Source: Pisaster brevispinus
Lineage: Eukaryota; Echinodermata; Asteroidea; Forcipulatida; Asteriidae
Direction of reading: 5' to 3'
Assembly (NCBI GenBank): GCA_023634235.1
Contig: JAMKCF010000080.1
Coordinates: 124,001-188,000, forward strand
Length of the DNA: 64,000 nucleotides
Shown here: piece after piece, positions 1 through 11,700 of the stretch
Layout of the letters: each line of letters begins with the position of its first letter
Position numbering within the stretch: position 1 is the stretch's first letter
The notes under the pieces: model-generated
Databases searched by the model: none
What the model was told of the DNA's origin: nothing
The model's input: the letters and a program-made list of their open reading frames with translations, nothing else
Translations under genes and position numbers: made by a program

Positions 1-294
1 CTGCCAAGCTGTGGAGCTGTACACACGTATAGTACACTAATACACAACAACAACAAACAGACAAATGTACCATGTACAGAGTATGAACATCATTTCAATT
101 CATTCAAATAATAAAACTACTGTATCCACTGGACCATGACCTCTTTTAAAATCTCATAATGCTTTGTCACAGATTCCTCACAGTTCTTATTAAATACATG
201 TAACAAGGGCCCAATTTCATTGTACAGTTCATTTAAAAGCACTGTTGAACAAACAAACTTCTGCTTTAAGATTTATAAATATTCATTGCAGGCC

Positions 295-480
295 TTGAAT
301 TTCATCTTAGAAAGGGCAAGGCCATTGCCAGGTGCACTTCCACTCCACTGGCAAATCTTAAAAAGTGCTTGGGAAACTTTCGAAGCCACCGGTGCCACGC
401 TTTTGTAAGGGACACCAAGGCAAAGAAAAGGGCACCAGAGGCTATAATGGCCCCCAGTGGCCTCCATTAAATTCCAGGCA
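295..480. repeat. Interspersed repeat fragment, family shared with 15100-15240
   Basis: Both copies contain an AAAGGGCA / GGGAAACTT / GGCACCAAGGC / CCAGAGGC or CAGAGGCCATGGCC series in the same order and spacing. No coding capacity and no clear terminal repeats. Probably an old non-autonomous element. Confidence 0.45.
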
Positions 481-651
481 TGTCATTTTGGAAACAGTCA
501 CAAACAATAACAAGGTATGATATGTTGGTTAATGTATGAAGATTGTTTAATTAAAGTTGTTTAGCTTAAGCGGCTCAATGAAGGTATACACATCACAATA
601 GGCCCAGGAGAGAATCCTAAATTTTGTTTTTTACAATGCACTGAACCTTGA

Positions 652-843
652 TTAAAGGGGCTGTGTCATCATGATCAAAGTAGGCCTATCACTGTACTTG
701 GAATTATGAACTCTCAACCTGTTACAGCATGCACTTGCCACTCTCCATATGGGGGGAGGGGCACGCTTGCAGTAACTGGGTGAGAGTTTATAATTCCATG
801 TACAGCCACAGGCCAGCTTTGATAATGACACAGTCCCTTTAAA
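652..843. mobile_element. Palindromic MITE (family G), TTAA-flanked
   Basis: The two halves are inverted copies. The left end reads AGGGGCTGTGTCATCATG and the right end TGACACAGTCCCT. Both ends abut TTAA, as expected for a piggyBac-type duplication. Other copies lie at 43799-44354 (split by a LINE) and 40833-40921 (half). Confidence 0.6.
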
Positions 844-2451
844 ATAAAACCACAAACAGCTAATCTACCCAAGGTAACATGACCCAAGGTCACGTGACCC
901 ACATGACACATGACATCTAATTCACCTGATGGAGCAACAAGAATGCCTCTGAGGTCACACAACGGTATCTGCATGAGCCATTTGTGCCCATTTACAAATG
1001 GAATGTTCCTGTCTGTGTGCTGGGGGGGGGGGGAGGAGGAGGAGGGAGCAATGTAATGTGGAGCTAACAGTATACTTCCTATGGCATTTTAACAATGCAG
1101 GACAGGTCTTGTCTTAACAAGAAGCTGTTTTACTTTTTTTAGTCAGGCCATGGTTGGGACACCCTGATGTGGAGTTTAACTGTGGTCAAGGTCAGGAAAG
1201 AACCTGGCATGACAATTTATTTTTGTGTAATTGTATGTACAGTTTTTGATTAAGGATTCCTGCCGAGTCCATGTAAAAACTTTGGATGCAGCCTATCCTC
1301 AAATGTTGGAAACGATTTATGAAAATCCTGTGTGCCTTTGAAAAAAAATATATTACAATCGGAAATAAACTTCGTAGATTGATTGAACAAACCATTTCTT
1401 CCTCATTATGGCCTACTGTAACTAACATTTCATTATCTTCCTCCGCCACCCTCAACCCGTCCCTGTCCCTCCCCCCCCCCCTGGCACCACCCACACACCT
1501 TGGCCCAATTTTTATAGCTCTATGTACCACAGATTTCTGTGCTTCGGTGCCATGTAAAGCGTGCACGTGATTCTAGTTGAATTCGGGCCGTCAGTTCAGA
1601 ATTCCGCATTAAGCAAATTGGGCCCTGGTGCCCAAAAGTCTGTAAATGGACCTCCAATAATAACAATATAGATAGTACATTGATAACTTACATTGATAAT
1701 TTTTGTAAACCATCATGAATGTAGACAGTGCAATAATTTACAAACACATGTGATTTTAAGTCATACAACATGTCAGCACAAAAAGCGACATTCTGTCAGT
1801 GTCAGTGTTATGTACACAAACTTTGTGTACATAAAACCACCTCTATTGTCTATCCTATGAAAAAACAATATTGTAACCTAATCTTGTTGGAGTGAGAAAT
1901 GAACACTGCCATGCCAGTGCCATTACAAAACAGGAATAGTTCCTGAGCTGAGGTGCCACGGTCTGTCATTTACATTAACACGACAATCATCAACATGGTA
2001 AGACAATCATCAACATGGTCACATGGTCCAACTACAACAACCCAAACCCATGAACAAACACTCCAAGTGACTCAATCACCGGCAGAGACATTCATTCATC
2101 TTTTAGTTACATTGACATCGGATCCGAAAACATTAATTATTCAAATTTGTCCACCAAGCCAAGCATGCCAAGCACTGAGCAGACATGTCAAATCAAAGCA
2201 ATCACTTTATTCCTGATGAACTGGAAATCAGTTTGACAGGATCTAAAGCATGCATGCACCCTACAGTACAAACATTCTTTCAAAATCCCACAGCTGTTCG
2301 ATGGGTCTGTCTTGCTCGGCACATCCCACAGTTGTCGGATGTCAGTTGAAACTTCAAAGTACGAAAACCGGTTCATTTTAACACTGGCCAGTGCATTGAC
2401 AAAAACACATCCGAAACAAACAGCGAACACCGGTCCAACTTGTATACTCAC

Positions 2452-2617
2452 CTACATCCACTGTATCCATCAAATCGAACTTATCAACACTCTTAGGAAA
2501 ATCTCTCATATTCCTGCCACCTAAATTCAATATTCCAGTCATGTGAGCATCTTCCAAGACCTTTTCTAGGGACCGCAACTGGGCCCCTCCTAGATGGTGC
2601 GAAGTGGGGATCGCCAT
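2452..2617 (-). CDS. LRCH-family protein (leucine-rich repeats + calponin homology), first coding exon only
   Basis: Only the N-terminal 55 codons are visible; the rest lies to the left, beyond the window or in exons I cannot see. The ATG at 2617 has a good context (AAAATGG); an in-frame ATG also exists at 2641. After about 10 residues comes RSLEKVLEDAH, then TGILNLGGRNMRDFP and DLMDTVDV. This matches the start of LRCH1-4 (a helix, then the first leucine-rich repeat ending in a REFP-like motif and DLxDT). The exon ends in a consensus donor (gtgagt) at 2451, phase 1. LRCH proteins are cytoplasmic or cortical scaffolds with LRRs and a C-terminal CH domain; some bind DOCK-type GEFs. The neighbouring DRC9 and RPL35A genes support an LRCH3-like identity because these three are neighbours in human. 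The CAAAATGGCG around the ATG also resembles a YY1 site. Confidence 0.62.
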
Positions 2618-4831
2618 TTTGCTTTGAATTGATAATTGCATGGATGGACGGATTTATTTGCGCATTGCATTGGTGATTTTGTGCGCGATAGACACCCGGA
2701 AGGGCTTGGCGGCAGAGGGCGCTATTTATAGAGTACATTTTCCTTTTGACAGGTTTGACAAAAAACACTACTAATACTAGAAGTTTGTTTTTTTGCTAGT
2801 TTTCCCCCTTTTTTTGTTTACAGTAAGGCCTTCCTGGTTATAGTCAAGTAAATACAAAGTCCAGGAATAGTGATTACTGTATCGAAAAACAAATTAATTG
2901 GTTTCAATCTGGTGGTAGCATACTGATATTAGAATTCCTACCAATATCAATCCTCCAGAGAAATTTTCCATCTGAAATATAAAATTCAGTTCTTTGATAT
3001 TGTTTACACACTAGACAAATTACACAATGGATAAAAGTGAACATAATAAAGTAACCTTATAAAGGTTAGACAGCAATTACAAATAAATAAAGTATTATGA
3101 GGCAGACAGTTTACATGGTTTAAATGCAAGTGGGAAAAATCAAGGTCAAAGTCCAAAAACAATAGGAAACTCCCCTAAAAAGTAAAACAAACAATTTAAC
3201 ACAGAACAAATAAATAGATAAATATACAAAGAAATGGGGAGAAAAAACTTTTAAAAATAATAATAATACTAATAATAAATAAATGATCGCTTATTTTGAT
3301 TGCCTCAACTAAAATAGACCAAAATGAACATGTCAGTGCAAAATCCCCCAAAAATACAAATAAAGTTTTGATTTGTCTTCAATCAGATGATCACAGGAGT
3401 TGTTTGTGTAGTGTGTATTTAGGACAAAGTAGAGGATTTGTAAAACTTGGCCTCAATGGATATGGGTTGCAGAAGCGCGGAAATTTTCCATATTCCAGCC
3501 CCACTTGCGTGATAATTAACAAATCATTCTTGAGCGCAAAAAACGGGTCTTTAAAAGAATAGTTATTACACTATAATATCCACAAATATAAAAAGACACA
3601 ATAAATAACTGAAATCCTTAAATAGTAAACTCACATTTGGATAGTGATGTTTATTGAATCATTTATAAACTGTTATTATACACAATTAACAATATCATCA
3701 ACAGTGAATTTACCTATGATTGTAGCTATTATGTAGCTTCATACGGTGGACGGATAAATAAGTTTTACATTAAAAAAAACAAAATCATTTTAAATATTTT
3801 ATCATGTGTTAAAAACTTCTATAGGAAGGCTCAAACTAGGACGGTTTGAAGTTTTGACGGATATCCTTGCATTAGATCAACGCCACGACAAATGGCAGTA
3901 CAAAATAAATTGGTGGCTGATTAAAGATAACACAAACTCAATATTGTAAAATCACTGTCCGATTCTTTTTCAATTTTTAGGAAGACCCCCCCAACAGTTG
4001 CAACGGCTTAAAGGAATGTTTTGTTTCCCACAAACTACAATTAGATTAAAACAATTACAACACAATCAAAATAATGACTTTCCATTTTTAAAAGCACAAA
4101 TAAATTCCTTCAGAATAAAAGCCTTCAGAATAGTTGTGGATTCAAAGATTTTTTTGCAAGGTAAAATCCTTTTCACTAGTAAAATAACGTTTTTTGTAAA
4201 AACAGTTTAAAAACCCTCAGCAAAACAAAATATTTAGTGTTCAAATTTGGTGTAGAAGCAGTTACAGACCTTTCCATTGTTAATAAACAAACCAGGCTGG
4301 TTGGCATGGACAGCCAAATGTTAGTAAAACATTCAGTCGTTTTAACTAAAACAGATGTTTTAAGAAACTAAATTCAACATTTTCTGCAAATTTTCAATAA
4401 ATAAAATACCTCCGCCAATGATTGGTTAGCTTTACTTCCAACATATTCAACACCATTTTTGAATATTTTCTATTTTGTGTAATATTGTTACAAACTGTGG
4501 ATATCTGTTTTTTGTTTTGCATTTTATGGCTTTCAATAGTTTTCCAACCTTGGTTGGCAACATTTTGGGCTGTGATGTTGCAATAGAAAGGTCTATAAAC
4601 CAAACTTTCAGGACGGAATTTAAGATGTGGAAGATGTGAATCAAGGTAAAACAAATGGACGGTTTTAACAAACATGGCATCTATTCACAATATTAAATGA
4701 TTAGCATACATGCTTTGACTACAAAGTTCTTCCCTAGTGTTGAATGGGCTCGGTATGGCCTTTCCCTAGCCATATCTCCCAACATTTGGTACTCACATCA
4801 GTACCAAATATTTTGTACTGTTTTAATATCT

Positions 4832-5244
4832 CAGGGCTCGAAATTGTTGGGAAAAGTTCACAAGACTTGTAGCTTGGACTTTTTACTGGACCAGAATTTT
4901 TTTCCACAAGACCAGATTCAAAGTGAGAAAAGAAATGAAAAAGACCAGAATCAAAAATGTCATCGCAGTTTTAACATACAAACTGTTTTGTTGTCGTTGT
5001 TGTTGTTGTTGTTTTGAGAAGAGAAGATTGATCTCACTTGTCTTGTGGATAAGTAGGCTTAGATGCTCCATATGATTGAAAAATATCAGAATCAAAGTCA
5101 ACATTTGAGTATCATTTTTTCTGAAATGAAGATATTGAATTAAAAACAACATACAACCGATAGACTTGTCCAGTCATAAGTTTACCGGCCCATTGCTAAC
5201 ATCACAGGCAAGGGCCTGTGATCAAGTGTCAAATTCAAGCCCTG
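4832..5244. repeat. Interspersed repeat family F (CAGGGCTCGAA ends)
   Basis: Starts CAGGGCTCGAAATT and ends AATTCAAGCCCTG, so the ends are inverted repeats. It carries shared inner segments (caagact, ctggacc, agagaagattgatct). Related copies: about 16975-17143, 19378-19753, 33346-33654 and 37812-38230. Confidence 0.55.
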
Positions 5245-5367
5245 TATGTAACTGACCCATTACTTCCTACATTGATGTTGACTACACTGCCCCTGTGTCA
5301 CATTGGAATTTCTGCACATCAATATTAACTTCAGTAGGATTTGAAACTTTGCGTGGTGGAAGTATAA

Positions 5368-5608
5368 CTAAGTGAGGTTTGCGGTTTCACCATGTAAAAA
5401 TCTCTTTTGAGTAGTGTAGGTTCTGAAAAGAACCGGTGGTTAACGACTCGACGTTTTGATCAGTATGCTTTGATCGTCTTCAAGAGACGGCCAGAGGAAA
5501 ACGATCAGAGCTTACTGATCGAAACGTTGAGTCGTTAACCACCGGTTCTTTTCAGAACCTACACTACTCAAGAGATTTTCACATGGTGTTACCGCAAACC
5601 TCACTTAG
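5368..5608. mobile_element. Foldback MITE (family H) with TAA target duplication
   Basis: Almost the whole 241 bp is one inverted repeat. The ends are CTAAGTGAGGTTTGCGGT and ACCGCAAACCTCACTTAG, and inside is AACCGGTGGTTAACGACTCG with its complement. The trinucleotide TAA flanks both sides (5365-5367, 5609-5611), as in PIF/Harbinger-type elements. A diverged relative is at about 16158-16375. Confidence 0.7.
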
Positions 5609-5742
5609 TAATATTAAGTTCAACAACTAGTGAAATACTGGAAAAATGCACCCTACTTCAGTTTAAAACCCCACCTCCCTTTCCTTTTCAATATTTACAG
5701 ATAACCCATTAAATTTGGAAACCAGGAAAGTGTGCAAAGAAT

Positions 5743-8700
5743 TTACTTCTTCTTCTTTCCCTTTTTCTTGCCGGAGCCTTTCTTTCCCTTCTTGCCCTTC
5801 TTCTTCTTCTTCTTGCTGTACGGTCCGATCTGCCTCCTGACCATGATGCCACGCCACCAAGATTGTAACTGGAACAAACAAGGACGAGGTTGGTTTAGTA
5901 GATAGAGTTTGTTATAATCTGCTCATAAACTTGTACAATTATTATGGGTAGATTTATTGTACTACCATCTTCATGAACAGTGGTATAGCTAGACGTTTTA
6001 TTTAATGTTATTTTTATTTATTTATTAATTTATGTAGATATATAATTTTTTATTTTTTACTTGTTTTTTTGGATGGCAATCAGAGCAAAGAAATAATTTT
6101 GGGGAGAGGGCCATTTCATTTATGATTTGTGCAAACAAAACAAACATTTGAGGAGGCTAAGGGGGAGGCAAGGGTTCTGAGCCGGGAGGGGGGCACTCCT
6201 GCCCACTGGACCCCCACCCACCCAGCTGGTCATGCCGTTGTTCATGGATCAGTAACCCTTAAATCCTTGTATCTACATAAACAGCCTATCCTCTTACTCA
6301 TCGCGAATAAAAATATTTTTGTTGAGCACCAAATTATTCCTTTGACACAGCTCATTAGGGGCACAGGGATCCAAAGCATTTCAAAACAAATTGAAAAAAA
6401 AATAAATAAAAATTAAAGAAAGTTTAAAATTTTCCTCTTTTTTTTCCCGTCAGGAAATTGCCGCGTACTCACTTCAGACTATTATCTTTTAGTAGCGAAA
6501 TGCATTCATACTTGAGCGTGTCAAGAAATTTATTTCTATCAATATGTTTGACATTTTCCACTAATTGCTGCTTTCTGAATCCTGTTTCATTTCTGGAAGA
6601 GGAAATTGGTTTTGAATGGAAAGGTGAAAATAAAAAACAACAATCTCTTTTACCAGGCATGAACTATTGAAAATTTTCTTGAGTACAAGGGGCTGACCTT
6701 GATACAAGCTTTAATAGACTTGAAAAAAAAAAAAAAAAAAGATTTTGCTGATTTTTCTGAGGGCCCAAAAAACGGAAATCGGGGCCCAATTTCATAGAGC
6801 TGCTTTAGCAGAAAATATTGTTTAAAATTTTTCTGCTAAGCAGAAATGAGCAGGATACCAGTCATAAATTGTACTTGTGGTATGCTAGTTTGGCTGATAG
6901 CCTTATTCTGGTAAGCATAGTTCTTTTTTGTGCTTAGCTCCTTCTTGTGCTAAGCAGCTCTATGAAATTGGGCCCAGGTCATAAGTAGGAAAAATATCGT
7001 GCCTGCCTTACTTTGACAGTAGACTTGAGTTCCTCAAGTTCCTGATCGCGAAGTCTCCTGACCTTCTCTTTCTCAATTCTGTCTTCAACCACAACCTGCT
7101 CGAAGTCAGTATACTGCCAAGAAAAGAAAAAAACCATCACAATAAACACAAAGTACCTCAGGTAATAATAACAATAATAATATCGGCTGTTTGATAGCGA
7201 AATTCCAGACATGATCATTGCTCTGGCACAAAAACATTATCACCCCTGGGCTTAATCTCACAACGACCTAAGATTGATCTTGAGATGTGTCTCACTCGTA
7301 ACTGCTAAGCAAACTGTGTGATGTCACAATGGAGTTCAATGTGGCAATACTGACAACTGGTCTCAAGATGAATCTTAGTGCTTTGTGAAATCGAAACCCG
7401 GTTCATCACTAGCTTTTTAGTAAGCACATGCATGTACATTTTTTTTAGGGAATACACTTTCCAGGGCCTGGCAACACCTGTGTCCTTGAGCAAGGCACTT
7501 TGTCATAATTGCTTCTCTCCACCCAGGAGTACAAATGGGTACTGGACGAGAGCTGGGGAGTAACCTGTGATGAACTGGCACAAGGTCCGGGGGGAATAGA
7601 TACATTCTCAGCCGTTCAATGCCAAAGAAACCGGATATAAACACCGGCCTGATGAGCCATATTGGCATGGGACAGACTTTACTTTTAACACTTTCCAGGG
7701 GCATTACCTTTTTGGTGAGATCCTGAAGTTTGGCGAGGTCGCTGGCCTTGGACGCCTTCAACACCTCTAGCTGGTGGGTCTTTTCTTCAACGTCTTTGTC
7801 GTACTTCTCCATCCAGTAGTCTACTTTTTCTTCCAGCTCCTGAAAATCAGAAAAACAAAGTTATCTAACACTTGGATTCAGACTGGTAGCAGGTTCAAAT
7901 CCCACTCTTGTAAATTTTCAACCCCAAATTTATCAATTTATCCAGCCAGCTTCCCTGGTGGTTTATTACTTGATATTTCAAATAAAACAGTTGCATCCCC
8001 TTAAGGTGATCCCTCTGCTGCCACTTCCCTAGGTTGTATCGTAAATTTTGGTATGATCCCTGGCTAGGGGTATATGGCATTCACAAGTTGAATGGCTCCT
8101 GAATGCCACCTCCGAAACAAAGGTATTGACAAATAGAGAGACTGTCAACATTAGGTCTGGATAGCTCAGTTGGTAGAGCACTGGCATGTTAATCCGGAGG
8201 TCGCAAGTTCAAGTCCCACTCTAGTCAAACTGTGTTTGTTCAACGCAAAGTCATTTAAAATTTACCCAGTTAGTCTTAGTTCTCTTGATAAAACATCAAA
8301 CTTCTACAAATGAGAACACATTAAGAATTCACAAATTGTTTTAAATGTCCCAACGCAATTCAATAAATGTAATCCGGTACTTACTGCTTGGTGTGCCTTG
8401 AGGTATTGCTCTATTTCCTGATTCACACGAATTTCCTCGTCAATTTTCTTCTTGATGAGCTGTGAATCACAACACAAAACTTGTCATGAATATTTGTGTG
8501 TGTTTGGATTTTCCGGAGTTGGGAAATGTCCATGAGTGATGGACTAGAATTAGTATTAACCCTTACAGTTTACGAAGTATCAAATCTAAAAGGAGGTTCA
8601 GTAACCTTGACGGTAATTGGGATCTCTCTGTCGGGAGAAGTGTTAATATCTGAAGGAGTTCTTTTCCCATTTTAAGATCAGATAAATAGGCTTTGGTTCA

Positions 8701-11700
8701 CTTTGATTAAACTTGGCCATTTTAGAATGAGTTTGTTTTCTCATCTGGTTCCAATAGTTGTTCTTGCCTTTCTGTTACTGTTCCATTACATCAATATGGA
8801 CGAAACAGTACCGCAAATTGTTTTTTTTATGTTATTTTTAATTTTGGCCGAATAAATTATAATAATGAGTACAATAATAATCATAATAGTATCCACCCAA
8901 GCTGGAGTGCAGACTGCCCAACGAGAGTCAATATTGATTGGGGGGCCAGGGGACCCAAACGGGTTATGACCAGGGCCAAATTTAATGTGTGTCCTTACCA
9001 TAAGCAAAGAATCGGTGCTTACAGAAACAGGGAATTCTGCGCTAACGTCAAGCATATTTCACAGGTTAGCAGGGAACTTTTCCTTGTGCGCATGCATACT
9101 CCATGTTACTGGGCATTCTTCCCTTACACAGCTAGCGCAGAAATTCAGCGCTTGCACAGTGAGCTAAGAATGGTGTTCGTAAGCGCAGAATTTGGTGGTT
9201 AAGCAGATCCGTGAAATTGGGCAAAGATATGTATCTCACCTCAATCTCATCCCTGAGCTGCTTCTCACTTAGCGTACATCTCTTCTGGACCTGACTGACG
9301 GCCACCTCAGCATCCTTCTGGACGTACTTGCCCTCCATGCTGGTCTTGGCTTTCATCTCCTGGAGCTGGTCCTTCAGGTGAGCAATCATCTCGTTCCTTT
9401 GCTGGATCTCTTCTTCCAGCTCCACCTTGACGTTCTGGATTTGACGCTGAAGGCTCTTGATTCTCTTCCGCCCCTCCTCCTCTCTGGTAGATTCAACAAA
9501 AACACACTTAATTGGATTAATTGATGCACTGATTACTTTGTAACCAACATTTGTGATGCGATCAAGCAAAATGAACCATTTGTCAACCCAGGTCATTTTA
9601 AACTTTTTTATACATTTAAAAATAGCATTATCTATGCTTTAATACTGTCAAAACCCCATGTTGATATCACCTTTGGTTTAAAAGTTGTGAAAGTAGAAAT
9701 ACCAAGAGATGCGAGAGAATGCAACTGAGAAAAGGGCATATAAAATCGAGCTGTTTATTGAAAATACATTGGCACACTTTGTTTCAATGCTAATTTTAAC
9801 CCCTTTTGGATGTTATTTATCAGGAAGGAAGTTGCCAATATAAAATAAGATATATATTGGCATTTAAATAAAAAAAAATAGCCTAAGGACCTTATCCCAC
9901 GAGGCAACTTTTACAGGCAATTTTGAGGCAACCAACTGCAGTGCATTCTACAGGACCACTTCGTTAGCAAACAAAGTCTTACGATCCCTAGGAAAAATAT
10001 ATGAACATTCAAATGTGAATTACTTTTCTTCTTGGAGATTGCCTGGAACTGGTTGCCTGTAAATTGCCTCGTGTGACATGGGCCTAAGCGAATGTACAAA
10101 ATTTAGTTTGAGATATGAAAGTGTTTGATTCTAGAATGACATTTTGGTACAATGTAAAAAAAATAGCCTAAGCGAATGTACAAACTGAGTTTGAGATATG
10201 AAAGCGTTTGGTTCTAGAATGACATTTTGGTACAATGTAAAAAAAATAGCCTAAGCGAATGTACAAACTGAGTTTGAGATATGAAAGTGTTTGATTCTAG
10301 AATTACATTTTGGTACAATGTAAAAAACAGCCTAGGCGAATGTACAAACTGAGTTTGAGATATGAAAGCGTTTGGTTCTAGAATGACATTTTGGTACAAT
10401 GTAAAAAACAGCCTAGGCGAATGTACAAATTTAGTTTGAGATATGAAAGTGTTTGATTCTAGAATTACATTTTGGTACAATGTAAAAAACAGCCTAGGCG
10501 AATGTACAAACTGAGTTTGAGATATGAAAGCGTTTGGTTCTTGAATGACATTTTGGTACAATGTAAAAAACAGCCTAGGCGAATGTACAAATTTAGTTTG
10601 AGATATGAAAGTGTTTGATTCTAGAATTACATTTTGGTACAATGTAAAAAACAGCCTAAGCGAATGTACAAACTGAGTTTGAGATATGAAAGCGTTTGGT
10701 TCTAGAATGACATTTTGGTACAATGTAAAAAACAGCCTAGGCGAATGTACAAATTTAGTTTGAGATATGAAAGTGTTTGATTCTAGAATTACATTTTGGT
10801 ACAATGTAAAAAACAGCCTAGGCGAATGTACAAACTGAGTTTGAGATATAAAAGTGTTTGATTCTAATATGAAGTTTGAAACAATGTTCAAAGTAGAGTA
10901 AGGGTCTTACTTGAGGATTGTGTTCTGTAGTTCAGCTTTCTGATCCTGCTCTGCTGTCACCGAGTGAATGAGACTCATGAATGTCTTCTCACTAGTGATC
11001 TCATCCATGGCTTCTGACAAGACGTCTTGAAGAAATTGCCTGCAAACGGGAGAATTCATCCAAAGTATACAGATACAAAATATGAACAAAGATTTAACAA
11101 AAGAGGAACTCAACAACCTTAATAACATTTATATAAATTTCCCGAAGTTGGCTGCAGGTTGCAGGTGATTTTTGGAGATTCAAATTTTTTGACATACTTA
11201 TTAAAGATTTCTAATCAAAAAGGGCACTTCAGACAAAATATTTTTGCAGGATGCTTACTATCAATGTAAAAGTAGCCTTTCAGATAACATTTTTGTAAAC
11301 ATTTTTTCGGGTCATTACCAAATTGTGTTACCACCAAACACGCACATGAGATTATTTCCTGTATTTTTTTTAAATTCAATTTGTTATCAATTCTGTCTGG
11401 CGTTGTAGACCTCACCTGTCATACTGCAACTTCCCTAAGTTGTCTGACGTCAAGGGACTCTGTTTCAAGCTCTTCGTAAACGTCTGCGCAGCGTGCCTTA
11501 TCCCTCCGACCACACTCCCAATCTCATGATCAGTCGCTTTCAGTCGGTTTGCGTCCCCTCTCCGGCCCCCAGCTCTCAACTCTGTCCTCTTTGAGATCAG
11601 CCCCTCGTACTTAGATTCTAGCTGCTTTTGGCTGTCGATAATCTTGCCGATTTCATCACCAACAATCTGCCCGGAGAAATAAATTGTCGAGTGACGTTCC

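Larger units (their letters stand above)
1..2451. other. Putative LRCH intron 1: non-coding, repeat fragments
   Basis: No LRR-type exon is recognisable on the minus strand here, so this is probably part of a long first intron. It contains a repeat at about 295-480 (shared with 15100-15240), a palindromic element at 652-843 and a G10 run near 1022. Open frames in it have no recognisable protein features. Confidence 0.4.
2618..5742. other. Intergenic region between LRCH 5' end and DRC9 3' end
   Basis: AT-rich DNA without a supportable gene. It holds the family F repeat at 4832-5244 and the foldback element at 5368-5608. I see no clear AATAAA for DRC9 just below its stop codon at 5743. The LRCH promoter should lie just above 2617. 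Confidence 0.5.

Noticed and set aside
8152..8230. Working tRNA-Asn gene (also the sites at 14950-15090 and 33788-33900)
   Set aside because: The A and B boxes are present but the acceptor stem does not pair, the anticodon stem is imperfect, and all copies continue into a shared non-tRNA tail. They are SINEs.
10214..10891. 225-codon minus-strand open frame with a 27-residue repeat (for example [13 protein letters not shown])
   Set aside because: It is the translation of the 81-bp minisatellite; the period is a multiple of three, so one stop-free unit gives a long frame. It lies inside a DRC9 intron and lacks exon signals.
10082..10895. CRISPR-like array
   Set aside because: The repeats are contiguous 81-bp units with no unique spacers, in an animal intron.
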